Source of the DNA: Brevibacillus brevis
GTDB taxonomy: Bacteria; Bacillota; Bacilli; Brevibacillales; Brevibacillaceae
Direction of reading: 5' to 3'
NCBI RefSeq assembly: GCF_001039275.2
Contig: NZ_CP030117.1
Location: 365,001 to 429,000 of the forward strand
DNA length: 64,000 nucleotides
Each line of letters opens with the position of its first letter. Within the stretch, counting starts at the first letter, position 1. Positions 1 to 8,998 of the stretch are shown here, piece after piece. Made by a program: the position numbers and the translations under genes. The notes under the pieces were generated by a model. It did not search any database and was not told the origin of the DNA. It saw only the letters and a list, made by a program, of their open reading frames with translations.

Positions 1-437
1 AAGTCGCGATGAAATGCACCCAGGTGTTTGCACAACTTGCCATCGCACGGGAAATTCGTCTCGAAACAGACATCGAGCAACCCATTGAGATGGTGGGAGA
101 CCAAGAACGTCTGCATCAGCTCATGGTCATCTTGCTGGACAATGCCTTGAAGTACACGAACGAAGACGGCCGGATTTATGTCTCTTGCAAAAAGGAAGGC
201 GGCCGCGTTTCGATTCTCGTAAAAGACAGTGGGATCGGGATTTCCAAAGAGGATATTCCGTATTTGTTTGATCGCTTCTTTCGGGTGGATAAAATGCGCT
301 CTCGAGCGACAGAAGGAACAGGCTTGGGGCTTTCCATTGCCAAATGGATCGTGGATGCGCACCACGGAAAGATTCAGGTTAGCAGTGAGGTAGGTATCGG
401 AACGAGTTTTTTGGTTACACTTCCAATAAAGCCTTAA
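1..437 (+). CDS. Sensor histidine kinase, C-terminal part (5' truncated by window edge)
   Basis: Only the ATP-binding half of a membrane-type histidine kinase is present. The open frame runs into the left edge, so the first ATG inside the window is not the start. The HATPase_c signatures are in order: an N box (LLDNALKYT), the G1 box (DSGIGIS), the F box (DRFFRVD) and the G2 box (GTGLGLSIAKWIVD). The protein ends right after the domain, as in ordinary OmpR-partner kinases. The partner regulator and the sensor domain lie outside the window, so the stimulus cannot be told. It is followed by a strong terminator, so it is the last gene of its unit. Confidence 0.95.
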   Translation, partial: VAMKCTQVFAQLAIAREIRLETDIEQPIEMVGDQERLHQLMVILLDNALKYTNEDGRIYVSCKKEGGRVSILVKDSGIGISKEDIPYLFDRFFRVDKMRSRATEGTGLGLSIAKWIVDAHHGKIQVSSEVGIGTSFLVTLPIKP

Positions 438-449
438 TCAGATGAAAAG

Positions 450-484
450 AACCGTTTTCCCAGCGTAGGGAATCGGTTTTTTTT
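450..484 (+). terminator. Rho-independent terminator of the histidine kinase unit
   Basis: Inverted arms aaccgttttccc / gggaatcggtt around a short loop, followed by a run of eight T. Confidence 0.9.
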
Positions 485-575
485 CAAATAGTGGAGCAAT
501 TCCATTTAATATACTTTTATGTTTCAAATATCTCTAAATTGAGGTAAACTATTAGCAGAGAGGAGTGGCGTACTA

Positions 576-863
576 ATGAACATGACGATCACTAAAGCAG
601 CGGTAGCATGGTTTCGGGAAGAATGGGGATGCAAAGAAGGAGACAGCATTCGTTTTTTTGTCCGGTATGGAGGCGTTAGTACGGTTCAGGATTCATTTTC
701 GATGGGGATTGCCAAAGAGTTGCCGAATGAAATCGGCATTTCTACAGTAGAGGATGGCATCACATTTTATATGGAAAAAGATGAGTTGTGGTATATGAAT
801 GGAAGAGGGTTGATTGTCGATTATCGGCCAGAGACAGACGAAGTAGAATTTAAACTGGATTAA
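576..863 (+). CDS. HesB/IscA-like fold protein (YneR type)
   Basis: A 95-residue acidic protein that resembles the HesB/YadR/YfhF group, in particular the short Bacillus YneR-type members. The pattern is a beta-rich domain with R-F-F-V-R-Y-G-G near residue 30 and a C-terminal D-Y-R-P stretch. It has a single cysteine (about residue 19, in EEWGCKEG) and none of the three cysteines used by A-type iron-sulfur scaffolds, so a cluster-carrier role is unlikely and the function is unknown. An AGGAG site lies 10 bases before the ATG. It stands alone between two terminators. Confidence 0.75.
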   Translation: MNMTITKAAVAWFREEWGCKEGDSIRFFVRYGGVSTVQDSFSMGIAKELPNEIGISTVEDGITFYMEKDELWYMNGRGLIVDYRPETDEVEFKLD

Positions 864-890
864 GCAAGGAAAAGGATAGCGAGTAGATGA

Positions 891-918
891 AGGGCTCCGG
901 ATATACGGGGCCTTTTTT
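891..918 (+). terminator. Rho-independent terminator
   Basis: Arms gggctccg / cggggcc with a G-U pair, then TTTTTTAT, 28 bases after the HesB-like gene. Confidence 0.75.
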
Positions 919-1006
919 ATATGAGCGAAAAACCAAGATACGATACTTTACAAACAAAAATGTATAGTATATGATGGGTACATAAATGGAAAAAGGAGGA
1001 AGTTAC

Positions 1007-1915
1007 ATGCGTTTACTTGATTCTTACTTGGAGCTTGGCATTACGGGAATGGCACGTGCAGCTGGAGCAGGATGGTTCGACGGTCATTATGGGGCAGCCT
1101 TATTGGCAGGGTACTTCATGGATCGTGAGCACGATCTCCCAGAACATGTAAAAGAGGGCATTGAGCGGACATGCGAGTCCTTCCGCAAGCAAAAACCTGA
1201 ATGGTTTGTTCCACTAGATCAAGACGAGCAAGCTGACCCCTCCTTGTTACAGCACGTCATCGATGGCCTCCAGCAAAATGTGAAGCAACTGCGGACCTCA
1301 GGTCATGGACTAGCACTAGGTGTGTTGGCATTAAAAGCACTGCGCGAGCGCCCTGATATGATCACTCCGACTGTGGTGAACGGCCTGGTCAAGATTCTCA
1401 AAGCGACGACAGAAGACAGGTTAGACCGTTATTGGGGCATTGAGAATTACCATGGCATGACGATTGATGATGTCAAAGACGAAGTTGCGCCTTACCATAC
1501 AACTGCAGAGATGGCAGAGCGGGCGTTTGACGAGCTACATTTGGTTATACCACCGCGTGATATTAACGGGGTACGCTATCATTTGGCGAGCGAGGTCGTC
1601 CATAACATCACACATGCTCATGCGTTAACAGATCTGGAACGATTCGGTTATGAGGATATTGTGAAGCCTGGAATCGTAAACCATCGTCTTCAAATCTATT
1701 TGAATCGCCATGTTCCTCCGTTTACTTTGGAGGATGAGGTGAAGGAGCCTGCGTTTGAACAAATTTTTTCACCGCTATACTGGGAAAGACTGTACAGCGA
1801 TCCTCATGCATTGAAGCTTCCGTATGCTGCGTTGGATCTGCTAAAGCGGTTTCCGCCAGAGAAGAGAGCTCATGCCGAGCGAAATTTGTGCAAGCTTTTG
1901 ACGATTACGGATTAA
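1007..1915 (+). CDS. Unrecognised 302-residue soluble protein
   Basis: I do not recognise this family. The start is placed at the ATG at 1007 because AAAGGAGGAAG sits just upstream (about 992-1002); an earlier ATG at 986 lies in front of that ribosome site. The protein has no signal peptide or membrane segment and is largely helical by composition. Notable stretches are GWFDGHYGAALLAGYFM near residue 20, SGHGLALGVLALKALRERP near residue 105, and a His-rich EVVHNITHAHAL near residue 205, which could bind metal. It is monocistronic, with a terminator on each side. Helical-repeat enzymes are a possibility, but nothing here proves it. Confidence 0.85.
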   Translation: MRLLDSYLELGITGMARAAGAGWFDGHYGAALLAGYFMDREHDLPEHVKEGIERTCESFRKQKPEWFVPLDQDEQADPSLLQHVIDGLQQNVKQLRTSGHGLALGVLALKALRERPDMITPTVVNGLVKILKATTEDRLDRYWGIENYHGMTIDDVKDEVAPYHTTAEMAERAFDELHLVIPPRDINGVRYHLASEVVHNITHAHALTDLERFGYEDIVKPGIVNHRLQIYLNRHVPPFTLEDEVKEPAFEQIFSPLYWERLYSDPHALKLPYAALDLLKRFPPEKRAHAERNLCKLLTITD

Positions 1916-1932
1916 TACAATCACCTAAATAA

Positions 1933-1970
1933 AAAGAACAGGGAGGCCAATAGGCTCTCTCTGTTCTTTC
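1933..1970. terminator. Bidirectional terminator between convergent genes
   Basis: Long stem aaagaacagggaggcc / ggctctctctgttcttt with A-run on the left and T-run on the right. It serves the plus gene at 1007-1915 and the minus operon ending at 1991. Confidence 0.9.
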
Positions 1971-1990
1971 TCACTTCGATTGAGTGTTGT

Positions 1991-3139
1991 CTACCAGGTT
2001 GGAATGACAGTGGTAGTAGACTCTTGATTTGCATAGTAGCTTTTATGCTCGATTAGGGCATTGCGAATGGCAGACTCATTGATGTCGAAACCGATTCCTG
2101 GAGTTGTCGGTACAGCCAGCATACCAGGTGCTGCAAAATCGATGAGAGGTGTCACGATATCTTCCGCGAAGTAGCGATGGGACGGGGATGTGTCGCCAGC
2201 AATCGTGAAGTTGCTAAGCGAAGCCATCGCGATGTTGTGCGCACGTCCAATCCCTGCCTCCAGCATTCCTCCGCACCATACTGGTACGCCGCGTGTCGCA
2301 CACAGGTCATGAATCTTCTTGGCGTCGGTGAGACCGCCTACGCGACCGATCTTGATGTTGATAATCCGGCAACTGCCGAGCTCGAGTGCTTTGCGGGCAT
2401 CTTCCACCGTATGAATACTTTCGTCGAGGCAGATCGGTGTTTTTAGTTCCCTTTGCAAGGTCGCATGGTCAATGATGTCGTCATGAGCCAATGGCTGTTC
2501 AATCATGATCAAACCGAAGCCATCCAAAGCCTTCAGCATCTCCATGTCTGCCAGCGTATATGCCGAGTTTGCGTCCGCCATCAGAGGAACGTCTGGTCCA
2601 AATGTGTTGCGGATCGCACGCATTGGCTCGACATCAAAGCCCGGTTTGATTTTCACTTTGATCTTTTTGTAGCCGTCACGAATGAAGCCTTCTACGCGTT
2701 GCAGCAGTTTTTCGATGGTCGGCTCGATTCCGATACTTACCCCGACGTCAATCGTCGTACGAGTTCCGCCCAATGCTTGGGAGAGGGAGAGGCCGTTCAT
2801 TTTGGCGTACAAATCCCAGATGGCACCTTCCAAAGCGGCTTTGGCCATGTGGTTGCGGCGCATCCAGGAGAAGAGGCGGGAAACGTCATCAGGATGCTCG
2901 ATCTCCCTTGAAAACAGCTGCGGGATTAAATACTTTTCGAGCATATACCAGACCGTATCGACATCTTCCTCATTGTAAACAGGGACGTCCATTGCGACGC
3001 TTTCGCCGAACCCGACATAGGCACCGCTGTTTGCACGCACCAGAATGCATTCCTTGTGGGTTTCGACTCCCATGCTCGTCTCAAAAGGGGAATTCAACGG
3101 AATTTTAATTCGTTGCAGGTCCACGCGTTCGATTTTCAT
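1991..3139 (-). CDS. Enolase-superfamily enzyme, MenC/N-succinylamino acid racemase type
   Basis: Muconate-lactonizing subgroup of the enolase superfamily, o-succinylbenzoate synthase/N-acylamino acid racemase branch. The catalytic set is present: the KIK lysine pair in KVKIKPG, metal ligands D (MADANSAY), E (IEQPL) and D (CLDESI), and the second base lysine in INIKIGRVGG. The ATG at 3139 fits the GAGGAGAG ribosome site better than the ATG at 3145. The gene follows the M20 hydrolase by 20 bases in one minus-strand unit and no menaquinone genes are near. That favours amino acid racemisation (N-succinyl D- to L-amino acids, then desuccinylation) over menaquinone synthesis, though some members do both. 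A succinyl-transferase partner was not found in the window. Confidence 0.88.
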   Translation of the reverse strand: MKIERVDLQRIKIPLNSPFETSMGVETHKECILVRANSGAYVGFGESVAMDVPVYNEEDVDTVWYMLEKYLIPQLFSREIEHPDDVSRLFSWMRRNHMAKAALEGAIWDLYAKMNGLSLSQALGGTRTTIDVGVSIGIEPTIEKLLQRVEGFIRDGYKKIKVKIKPGFDVEPMRAIRNTFGPDVPLMADANSAYTLADMEMLKALDGFGLIMIEQPLAHDDIIDHATLQRELKTPICLDESIHTVEDARKALELGSCRIINIKIGRVGGLTDAKKIHDLCATRGVPVWCGGMLEAGIGRAHNIAMASLSNFTIAGDTSPSHRYFAEDIVTPLIDFAAPGMLAVPTTPGIGFDINESAIRNALIEHKSYYANQESTTTVIPTW

Positions 3140-3159
3140 GTTCATCTCTCCTCAACCGT

Positions 3160-4299
3160 TCATATGGATTGTCGCTCAAACGTTTTCAGTACCGTTCTTG
3201 CCAAAATCTCGATGCCGTCTAACAGTGCTTCTTTTTCAAAAGTCATCTGCGGATGATGAAGTCCTGGTGTCAGGCCGCAGCCTAAACCAAGCATGGTCGC
3301 CCGAAGCTGTGGACGTTCTTTTGTGTAATAGTGGAAGTCCTCCGCGCCCGGTGTCTGAATCGGTGGTTCGAGCTTCTCTGCTCCCAAGGTTTGGGTAATG
3401 GCATCCGCCATGATCATTCTCGCTTCTTCGTTCACTTCCGCCGCATAGACGCGTTCGGTGATTTCGTAAGACAGTTCAACTTCATAGAGACGGGAAACGT
3501 GTTGCAAAATGTGCTCGACACGGGCAAATAGGGCGTGAATGACTTCATTCGTCTGTGCCCGTAGGTCCAAGTGGAACTGCGCCGAGCCCGGAATGATATT
3601 GCTGCTTTTGCTGCCGGCGGAAAGCTGCGTCATTTTGACGGAATAAGGGACGAGCGGATCGAGATGAATGCCTTTTAACTGCTCGACAATTGCAGTGGCT
3701 ACCTCGATAGCGTTGACTCCGAGATGAGGCCGTGCACCGTGAGCATCGGCACCCTTGATTTGCCCGGATATCGTTCCAGCCGCCCCGTGCAAGATGGCAG
3801 AAGCAGCTGTGCCGCGCGGGATTTCCTGTATGGGACGAAGATGGACACCGTACAGAAAATCAATATCGTCCACAACTTTCTTGTTCACCATCGCAAGTGC
3901 GCCATTTCCGCTTTCTTCTGCTGGTTGGAAAATGAGCTTCAGGCGCCCAGGGAGCTGGACGTCCAATGCTTGCAATACCATCAGGACGCCTAATGCCATG
4001 GTCATATGCGCATCGTGTCCGCAGGAATGGTTCGCGGTAAAGACGCCGTTCACTTCTTGCCAGAGTGCGTCCATGTCAGCTCGTACGCCTACAGTGAATT
4101 TTCCTGGCGTCAGATCGCCCCATTCCCCGACAACTCCCGTCACGTCGTCAAAGGTAGTGACACGGCAATTGTGTTTTTTCAAGAAGTCAGCGATGAATGA
4201 GGTGGTTTGGATTTCCTCCCAGCTTATCTCTGGATGCTGGTGTAAATGCTCGTATAGAGAAAAAATGGCGGGCTGCAATTGTTTGATCGTTGTGCGCAT
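3160..4299 (-). CDS. M20 family amidohydrolase/desuccinylase
   Basis: A 379-residue zinc peptidase-like hydrolase of the M20D (AmhX, N-acyl-L-amino acid amidohydrolase) group. The signatures seen are RADMDAL, the metal motif SCGHDAHMTM and the catalytic QPAEE. A dimerisation insert runs from about residue 170 to 280. The start at 4299 has GGAGGA close upstream. Members of this family remove acyl groups from N-acyl amino acids, and in NSAR-type pathways an M20 enzyme desuccinylates the racemised product. Lying between a transporter and the racemase-like enzyme, it fits an imported acyl-amino acid or dipeptide-like substrate. The substrate itself is inferred. Confidence 0.88.
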   Translation of the reverse strand: MRTTIKQLQPAIFSLYEHLHQHPEISWEEIQTTSFIADFLKKHNCRVTTFDDVTGVVGEWGDLTPGKFTVGVRADMDALWQEVNGVFTANHSCGHDAHMTMALGVLMVLQALDVQLPGRLKLIFQPAEESGNGALAMVNKKVVDDIDFLYGVHLRPIQEIPRGTAASAILHGAAGTISGQIKGADAHGARPHLGVNAIEVATAIVEQLKGIHLDPLVPYSVKMTQLSAGSKSSNIIPGSAQFHLDLRAQTNEVIHALFARVEHILQHVSRLYEVELSYEITERVYAAEVNEEARMIMADAITQTLGAEKLEPPIQTPGAEDFHYYTKERPQLRATMLGLGCGLTPGLHHPQMTFEKEALLDGIEILARTVLKTFERQSI

Positions 4300-4395
4300 G
4301 GTTCCTCCATCGGTTTCGTTCGTAGGTAGTCAATAAGTGAAGCGAAGGCTACGCCAATCTACTTGACGCAGCCAGTTTTGCGAAAAGCTCATTTG

Positions 4396-5805
4396 TTACG
4401 AAATGCCGATTGTCACTGCTACAATGAGCGCGATTGAGGCGATCACGGCCCAACCGGCTAGCAGCTTCCAAATGAATTTGACCCATTTCTCATACGGAAT
4501 GCCTGCAACAGCCAGATAGCCCATCAACGCAGAAGAAGTCGGGATAATGGAGTTGGTGACCGCATCACCGTATTGGAAGGCAAGAACCGCTACCTGACGC
4601 TGGATGCCGAGCAAGTCCGCAATCGGTACCATAATTGGCATCGTTGTCGCTGCCTGTCCACTACCGGAAGAAATGAAGAGATTGAGAAAGGCTTGAATCA
4701 CAAACATGGCGATGACGGTTACGGCATCTGGCAAATGACTAATCGCCGAAGTCAGACTGTTAATCATCGTATCGATAATTTTACCGTCTTCCAAGACGAC
4801 CGTGATCGCACGGGCAAAACCGACGATCAGTGCGCCAAACGTAACGGCTCTCGCACCAGCGACGAAGGAATCAAACAGCGTATTGACCGATAAACCTCCG
4901 ACGAGACCAGCAACCAGGCCCATGATCAGGAAGGAAGCGGTAAGCTCTGTCAGGAACCATTCGTACTTGAATACACCGTATACGTTGAAGGCGAGACCAC
5001 AGACCATTACCAGGAACACGAGCTTGTGGCGTGCATTCAGATCTGGGATGTCTACTGTTTCCTGTTCTTGACTTTCGTGATTCTCTACGCCATAAAGCAC
5101 ACTCTTGGTCGGGTCTGCTTTCACACGATACGCATAGCGCATGACGTACCAGATGGCAAAACCGAGTACGAAGACATACACAACAGCACGGAAGGTAAGA
5201 CCAGAGAAGAGCGGCAATTGCGCGAGCGACTGCGCCACCCCAACCGTAAATGGATTGATCATTCCGCCCATGAAGCCGGCTGCCGCCCCCATGGTGATCA
5301 TGGCCGTACCTGTTACGGCATCAAAGCCCATTGCACGAGCCAGCGCGATACCGATCGGAACGAAGATAATGCTTTCTTCTGCCATTCCCATTGTGAAGCC
5401 ACCGATGGAGAAGAGGAACATGGAAGCAGGAATGAGCAGCTTTTCCCGCCCTTCCAAGTATCGGACACCTTTATTGATCCCGGCTTCAATCGCTCCAGTC
5501 TGACGGATGATTCCGAATACACCGCTTACAATAAAGATGTAGAAAATGATTTGTGCTCCTTTTTGCATCCCTTCTGGAATCGCTTTGAACATGTCAAAGA
5601 ACGAGACCGGATCACTTTCTACAGGATGGTAGCTGCCGTTGACGACGACGGTCTTGCCTGAGGCAACGTCCTTGACGCGTTCGAACTCACCAGCCGGGAG
5701 CACGTAGGAAGCTAGGGCTGCCAAAATGATGATGATAAAGAGGATGGCATAGGTATGCGGCACAGAAAAACGTTTCTTTGCAGGTTTCAATGGATGTGTA
5801 GACAT
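4396..5805 (-). CDS. YfcC-family membrane transporter
   Basis: A 469-residue polytopic membrane protein of the YfcC/ArcD-like (IT superfamily) group, with about 12 hydrophobic segments and the typical first block after a short Lys/Arg-rich N-terminus. Family members carry carboxylates, amino acids or peptides; the substrate here is unknown. The start is taken as the ATG at 5805, coding MSTHPLKP, with an AGGTGA site. An upstream ATG at 5853 is unlikely because the sigma-54 promoter lies between the two. It is the first gene of the transporter-M20-racemase unit, 96 bases before the M20 gene, and probably brings in their substrate. Confidence 0.88.
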   Translation of the reverse strand: MSTHPLKPAKKRFSVPHTYAILFIIIILAALASYVLPAGEFERVKDVASGKTVVVNGSYHPVESDPVSFFDMFKAIPEGMQKGAQIIFYIFIVSGVFGIIRQTGAIEAGINKGVRYLEGREKLLIPASMFLFSIGGFTMGMAEESIIFVPIGIALARAMGFDAVTGTAMITMGAAAGFMGGMINPFTVGVAQSLAQLPLFSGLTFRAVVYVFVLGFAIWYVMRYAYRVKADPTKSVLYGVENHESQEQETVDIPDLNARHKLVFLVMVCGLAFNVYGVFKYEWFLTELTASFLIMGLVAGLVGGLSVNTLFDSFVAGARAVTFGALIVGFARAITVVLEDGKIIDTMINSLTSAISHLPDAVTVIAMFVIQAFLNLFISSGSGQAATTMPIMVPIADLLGIQRQVAVLAFQYGDAVTNSIIPTSSALMGYLAVAGIPYEKWVKFIWKLLAGWAVIASIALIVAVTIGIS

Positions 5806-5836
5806 GAGGTCACCTCGCTTTTTTTTGCTTATGACA

Positions 5837-5852
5837 AGCAAGGGTCGTGCCA
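5837..5852 (-). promoter_or_regulatory. Sigma-54 (-24/-12) promoter of the transporter-M20-racemase operon
   Basis: On the minus strand the sequence reads TGGCACGACCCTTGCT, which matches the TGGCAC-N5-TTGCT consensus at every conserved position. Transcription would begin near 5826, leaving about 20 bases before the ATG at 5805. Confidence 0.93.
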
Positions 5853-5935
5853 AGTGTCGAAATTTCCCGAATATAAGCGTTTTCAGTGGATTTTCATAGG
5901 TAAGGTAAGGGAATAAAATGAGCTTTAGGAATGTT

Positions 5936-5959
5936 TATTAGGTTTTATGCAGCCTAATA
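5936..5959. promoter_or_regulatory. Candidate upstream activator site (inverted repeat)
   Basis: TATTAGG and CCTAATA are separated by 10 bases, centred about 100 bp upstream of the sigma-54 promoter. That is the usual distance for an enhancer site bound by an AAA+ activator. The binding protein is inferred to be the adjacent regulator. Confidence 0.55.
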
Positions 5960-5984
5960 CATCCTATTATTCATTGGGCGGAAG

Positions 5985-8009
5985 TTAAATCCGCCCGTTT
6001 TTTCGCAACAATTCAATACCCGCGGGGGTGATGGAGGTTCCTTGTCGGGTTGTTCCTGAACGCACGAAACCTTGCTGCTCTAGCAGTTTTAGCTTGTGTC
6101 GCAGTGCACTCTCCGTCCAGCCTACGGACTGTAGTTCAGGGGAGTGCGCCAATTGATAACGCCCGACTGGTTTGTTGGATACGTAATAATGATGCAAGCA
6201 ATACAAAATATCCAGGTCGCGGTTGTCTTCCAAATTGGGGATAGAAGCCGACTGCTGCTTTTGAAACAGGCTATCCGTTAATCGTTTAGGGAGGTCCTGA
6301 ATGCCGATGACAGGATGCTCGCTTACCGTAATGGCATAGTCGACGACATTTTTCAGTTCGCGAATGTTCCCCCGCCAGTCATGGCGATAGAATAGCTCCA
6401 TTACTTCTGGCGACCATGATTTGCGAATGCCTTGCTGCTCCAGATGCTCGTCGATGAGAAGGGGAATATCACTGATTCGCTCACGCAAAGCGGGGATCTG
6501 GATTGGCAGGACAGCCAAACGATAGAAAAGGTCCTCGCGAAAGCCTCCTTGGGAAACAGCGTCTTCCAAATCACGATTGGTAGCAGCGATGATGCGGCAA
6601 TCCACAGAGAGAATGCCTGTACCGCCCACGCGGATGACCTGCTTTTCTTGCAGCACGCGAAGCAGCTTGACCTGAATGGCCCCAGAGATGTCCCCCACCT
6701 CATCGAGAAAAATCGTCCCACCGTCCGCTTGCTCAAACAGGCCGGGCTTTCCGCCTTTTCGTGCTCCTGTAAAGGCACCGTCTTCGTAGCCGAATAGCTC
6801 GCTCTCCAGCAGGTTTTCCGGCAAGGAGGCACAGTTGATTGCGACAAAGGGGCCGTTTTTGCGTAACGAGTGCTGATGAATGGCATGGGCGAACAGCTCT
6901 TTTCCCGTTCCGTTTTCGCCTGTCAGTAGAATCGTTTGATTGTTTTTGGCCATCTTTTTGCCGAGCTCGATGACTTGGAGCAGCGGTTGACTTTGTCCTT
7001 TGATATCGGAAAAGGAGTAGGTCGCTGTATGACCGCGCAAAGTAAGCGTAGTTCGCAAGCGTTGGATTTCGGTCACGTCTTTTAGTGTACAAACGAAGCC
7101 TAAATGCTCATGTCTGCGGCGGATGCTTTGACTGCTGACGATAAATTGTTTGTGATCGATGGTTACGAGTGCGTCCTCCTGATCTTCCTGCTCAAAAAAG
7201 GGCTGCAGCAAGCTGTGCTCCTTTAACACCGTGTACGGTTGTCCAACGATAGAGGATGCCTGTGGACAAAACAGCTCAACGGCGACGTCGTTTATAAACG
7301 TGATCAGACCTTGTTCGTTGCAAGCGATCACGGGGTCTTTGACTGCCTGAAAAGTAGATTGTAGCTGGCTGTTGAGCTTTTGTACTTCTGCGTAGGAAGT
7401 GCCGAGCATTTTCGCGAGCTCAGACATCTCTAAGATGAAGGAAGACAAGTACTCGCGCTCCCATTCACTGGGCACGCCCACCTTGCGACCGATATCAATC
7501 AAGTCATGAATGTTGATTTTGCGAAATCCGAGATCGATAACCTCCACGTGAGGAGGCAGCGGTACATCAGCGATGCTCATAATGATCGCGTACTGAAATT
7601 CGAGATCATCAAATGTACAGCCAGGGTGAAAAGGAACGTAATTGATATGATCGACGTTCGCTTCTATTAAATTTTGGATGACCTCTTGTGCCGTCACTGG
7701 CGAATTGTTCATAACAGGGACGGTCGTTCCCGGAGGGATTTGCATCAGCGCTTTCATTTTGCGTAACTCGAAAAAACGGTTTAAAACCGTGATGGGTACG
7801 GAGTCAGCGACAGCTTGACGGGCAACTGTGTACAGCTCCGGGGATTTGGTTGTGATAAAGACATGATCGACTCCGCTCAAATCGGGAATATGCTCATGGC
7901 TGGCGTAACCGACGACTTTGCAATACGGCTCGAAGTAAGCTCGCAGTTCTTTTAACAAAAATTCGAGAGTGTCCGTTCCTTTTGCAATCAAGACAATGGT
8001 GTGGTCCAT
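5985..8009 (-). CDS. Sigma-54-dependent transcriptional activator (PAS, AAA+, winged helix)
   Basis: A 674-residue enhancer-binding protein. Residues 1-210 form an unrecognised sensory region, about 215-325 a PAS-like domain, and about 330-570 the AAA+ domain with Walker A GENGTGKE (364-371), the sigma-54 contact loop GAFTGA (411-416) and Walker [12 protein letters not shown] (430-440). The C-terminus (about 600-674) looks like a winged helix ([14 protein letters not shown]) rather than the usual Fis-type HTH. The start is the ATG at 8009 after AAAGGCGG; an upstream in-frame ATG at 8165 would overlap the divergent LytTR gene. It lies directly upstream of the operon with the consensus sigma-54 promoter and is its likely activator. 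Confidence 0.93.
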   Translation of the reverse strand: MDHTIVLIAKGTDTLEFLLKELRAYFEPYCKVVGYASHEHIPDLSGVDHVFITTKSPELYTVARQAVADSVPITVLNRFFELRKMKALMQIPPGTTVPVMNNSPVTAQEVIQNLIEANVDHINYVPFHPGCTFDDLEFQYAIIMSIADVPLPPHVEVIDLGFRKINIHDLIDIGRKVGVPSEWEREYLSSFILEMSELAKMLGTSYAEVQKLNSQLQSTFQAVKDPVIACNEQGLITFINDVAVELFCPQASSIVGQPYTVLKEHSLLQPFFEQEDQEDALVTIDHKQFIVSSQSIRRRHEHLGFVCTLKDVTEIQRLRTTLTLRGHTATYSFSDIKGQSQPLLQVIELGKKMAKNNQTILLTGENGTGKELFAHAIHQHSLRKNGPFVAINCASLPENLLESELFGYEDGAFTGARKGGKPGLFEQADGGTIFLDEVGDISGAIQVKLLRVLQEKQVIRVGGTGILSVDCRIIAATNRDLEDAVSQGGFREDLFYRLAVLPIQIPALRERISDIPLLIDEHLEQQGIRKSWSPEVMELFYRHDWRGNIRELKNVVDYAITVSEHPVIGIQDLPKRLTDSLFQKQQSASIPNLEDNRDLDILYCLHHYYVSNKPVGRYQLAHSPELQSVGWTESALRHKLKLLEQQGFVRSGTTRQGTSITPAGIELLRKNGRI

Positions 8010-8188
8010 GCTGCACCGCCTTTGCTCAAACAATCGTGAATGTTTTGTAATCTCATGATAGCACAATGCCTGACTGTAATCGGATGGATTCGCTTGTATA
8101 GAGAGGAAAGAGAAGGATTGATTTGGGGGCAGGGAAATGTGATTTAATAGAAGATAGAAAAGCAATAACAGGAGCAGGAGGAATCAGC

Positions 8189-8860
8189 ATGGGGGACAGA
8201 TTGGTTCCAGAGGTGCTGCAAATGATTGGGGAAGTCGTACCAGACGGGGTATCGATTGCGATCTCGGACGGCTCACAATACTTGTACTATCAACCGAGTT
8301 CCAATATTGATTTGAAAATTACGCCAGGGGATCTCGTTCCCATAGGTTCGGCTACACATCAAGCACTCATGGAAATGGGAAAAGTGGGGCATCAGGTGGA
8401 GAGTCGTATTTTTGGTGTGCCGTACTACGGACTCTCGCTTCCATTAGTGCGAAATGGTCAGGTCATGGGCTGTATTACCGCCATCTATCCACCTCAAAAC
8501 GTTCCGCTCACAAATCCGGAGCCGCGTCTATCGTTTTTGGTCGGAAAAGGGGAGGACGGCTGGCTACCCATTCCGTTAACGGAGATCGTCTTTATCAGCT
8601 CTCATGAAGGAAAAACGCTTCTGCATACGGCTAGTGGATCATATGCGAACAAATACAACATGGCTGAACTCGAGTACATGCTCCCGCAAGAGCGATTTGT
8701 GCGCTGTCATCGGTCGTATTTCGTCAATATGGAATCGATCGGCTTTATTCACCCTCATTTTCATTCGACGTTTTTATTGGAGATGAAGGACAAGCAAAAG
8801 ACGAGAGTTCCTGTGAGTCAGTCGTATGCCAGCTCGTTTCGGCAATTGCTCGGCTTCTGA
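8189..8860 (+). CDS. LytTR-family DNA-binding regulator with N-terminal sensor-like domain
   Basis: A 223-residue protein. The C-terminal half (about 125-220) is a LytTR DNA-binding domain (EIVFISSHEGKTLLHT, RFVRCHRSYFVN). The N-terminal half looks like a PAS/GAF-type sensor (VSIAISDGSQYLYY, LPLVRNGQVMGCITAIYP) and not a phosphoreceiver, so it probably senses a ligand directly. The start at 8189 follows GCAGGAGGAA. It is divergent from the sigma-54 activator and 138 bp upstream of the CoA-transferase gene in the same direction, so control of that gene is a reasonable guess. Confidence 0.88.
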   Translation: MGDRLVPEVLQMIGEVVPDGVSIAISDGSQYLYYQPSSNIDLKITPGDLVPIGSATHQALMEMGKVGHQVESRIFGVPYYGLSLPLVRNGQVMGCITAIYPPQNVPLTNPEPRLSFLVGKGEDGWLPIPLTEIVFISSHEGKTLLHTASGSYANKYNMAELEYMLPQERFVRCHRSYFVNMESIGFIHPHFHSTFLLEMKDKQKTRVPVSQSYASSFRQLLGF

Positions 8861-8998
8861 AATATCTGACAAATGAGAATGGTTCGCTGTCGTTTTTGCT
8901 TGATCGCCGCTTAAATATTCTGTTTTGTTGAAAATCGAGTGCCCGCTCAGAATCCATGTGCTAGTGTAAAGGCAATAAAGATGGCATGGGAGGTCACA

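Noticed and set aside
5971-6006. GGGCGGA...TCCGCCC hairpin as terminator of the sigma-54 activator gene
   Set aside because: The T-run lies on the plus strand inside the coding end, not downstream on the minus strand, so it would not terminate this gene efficiently.
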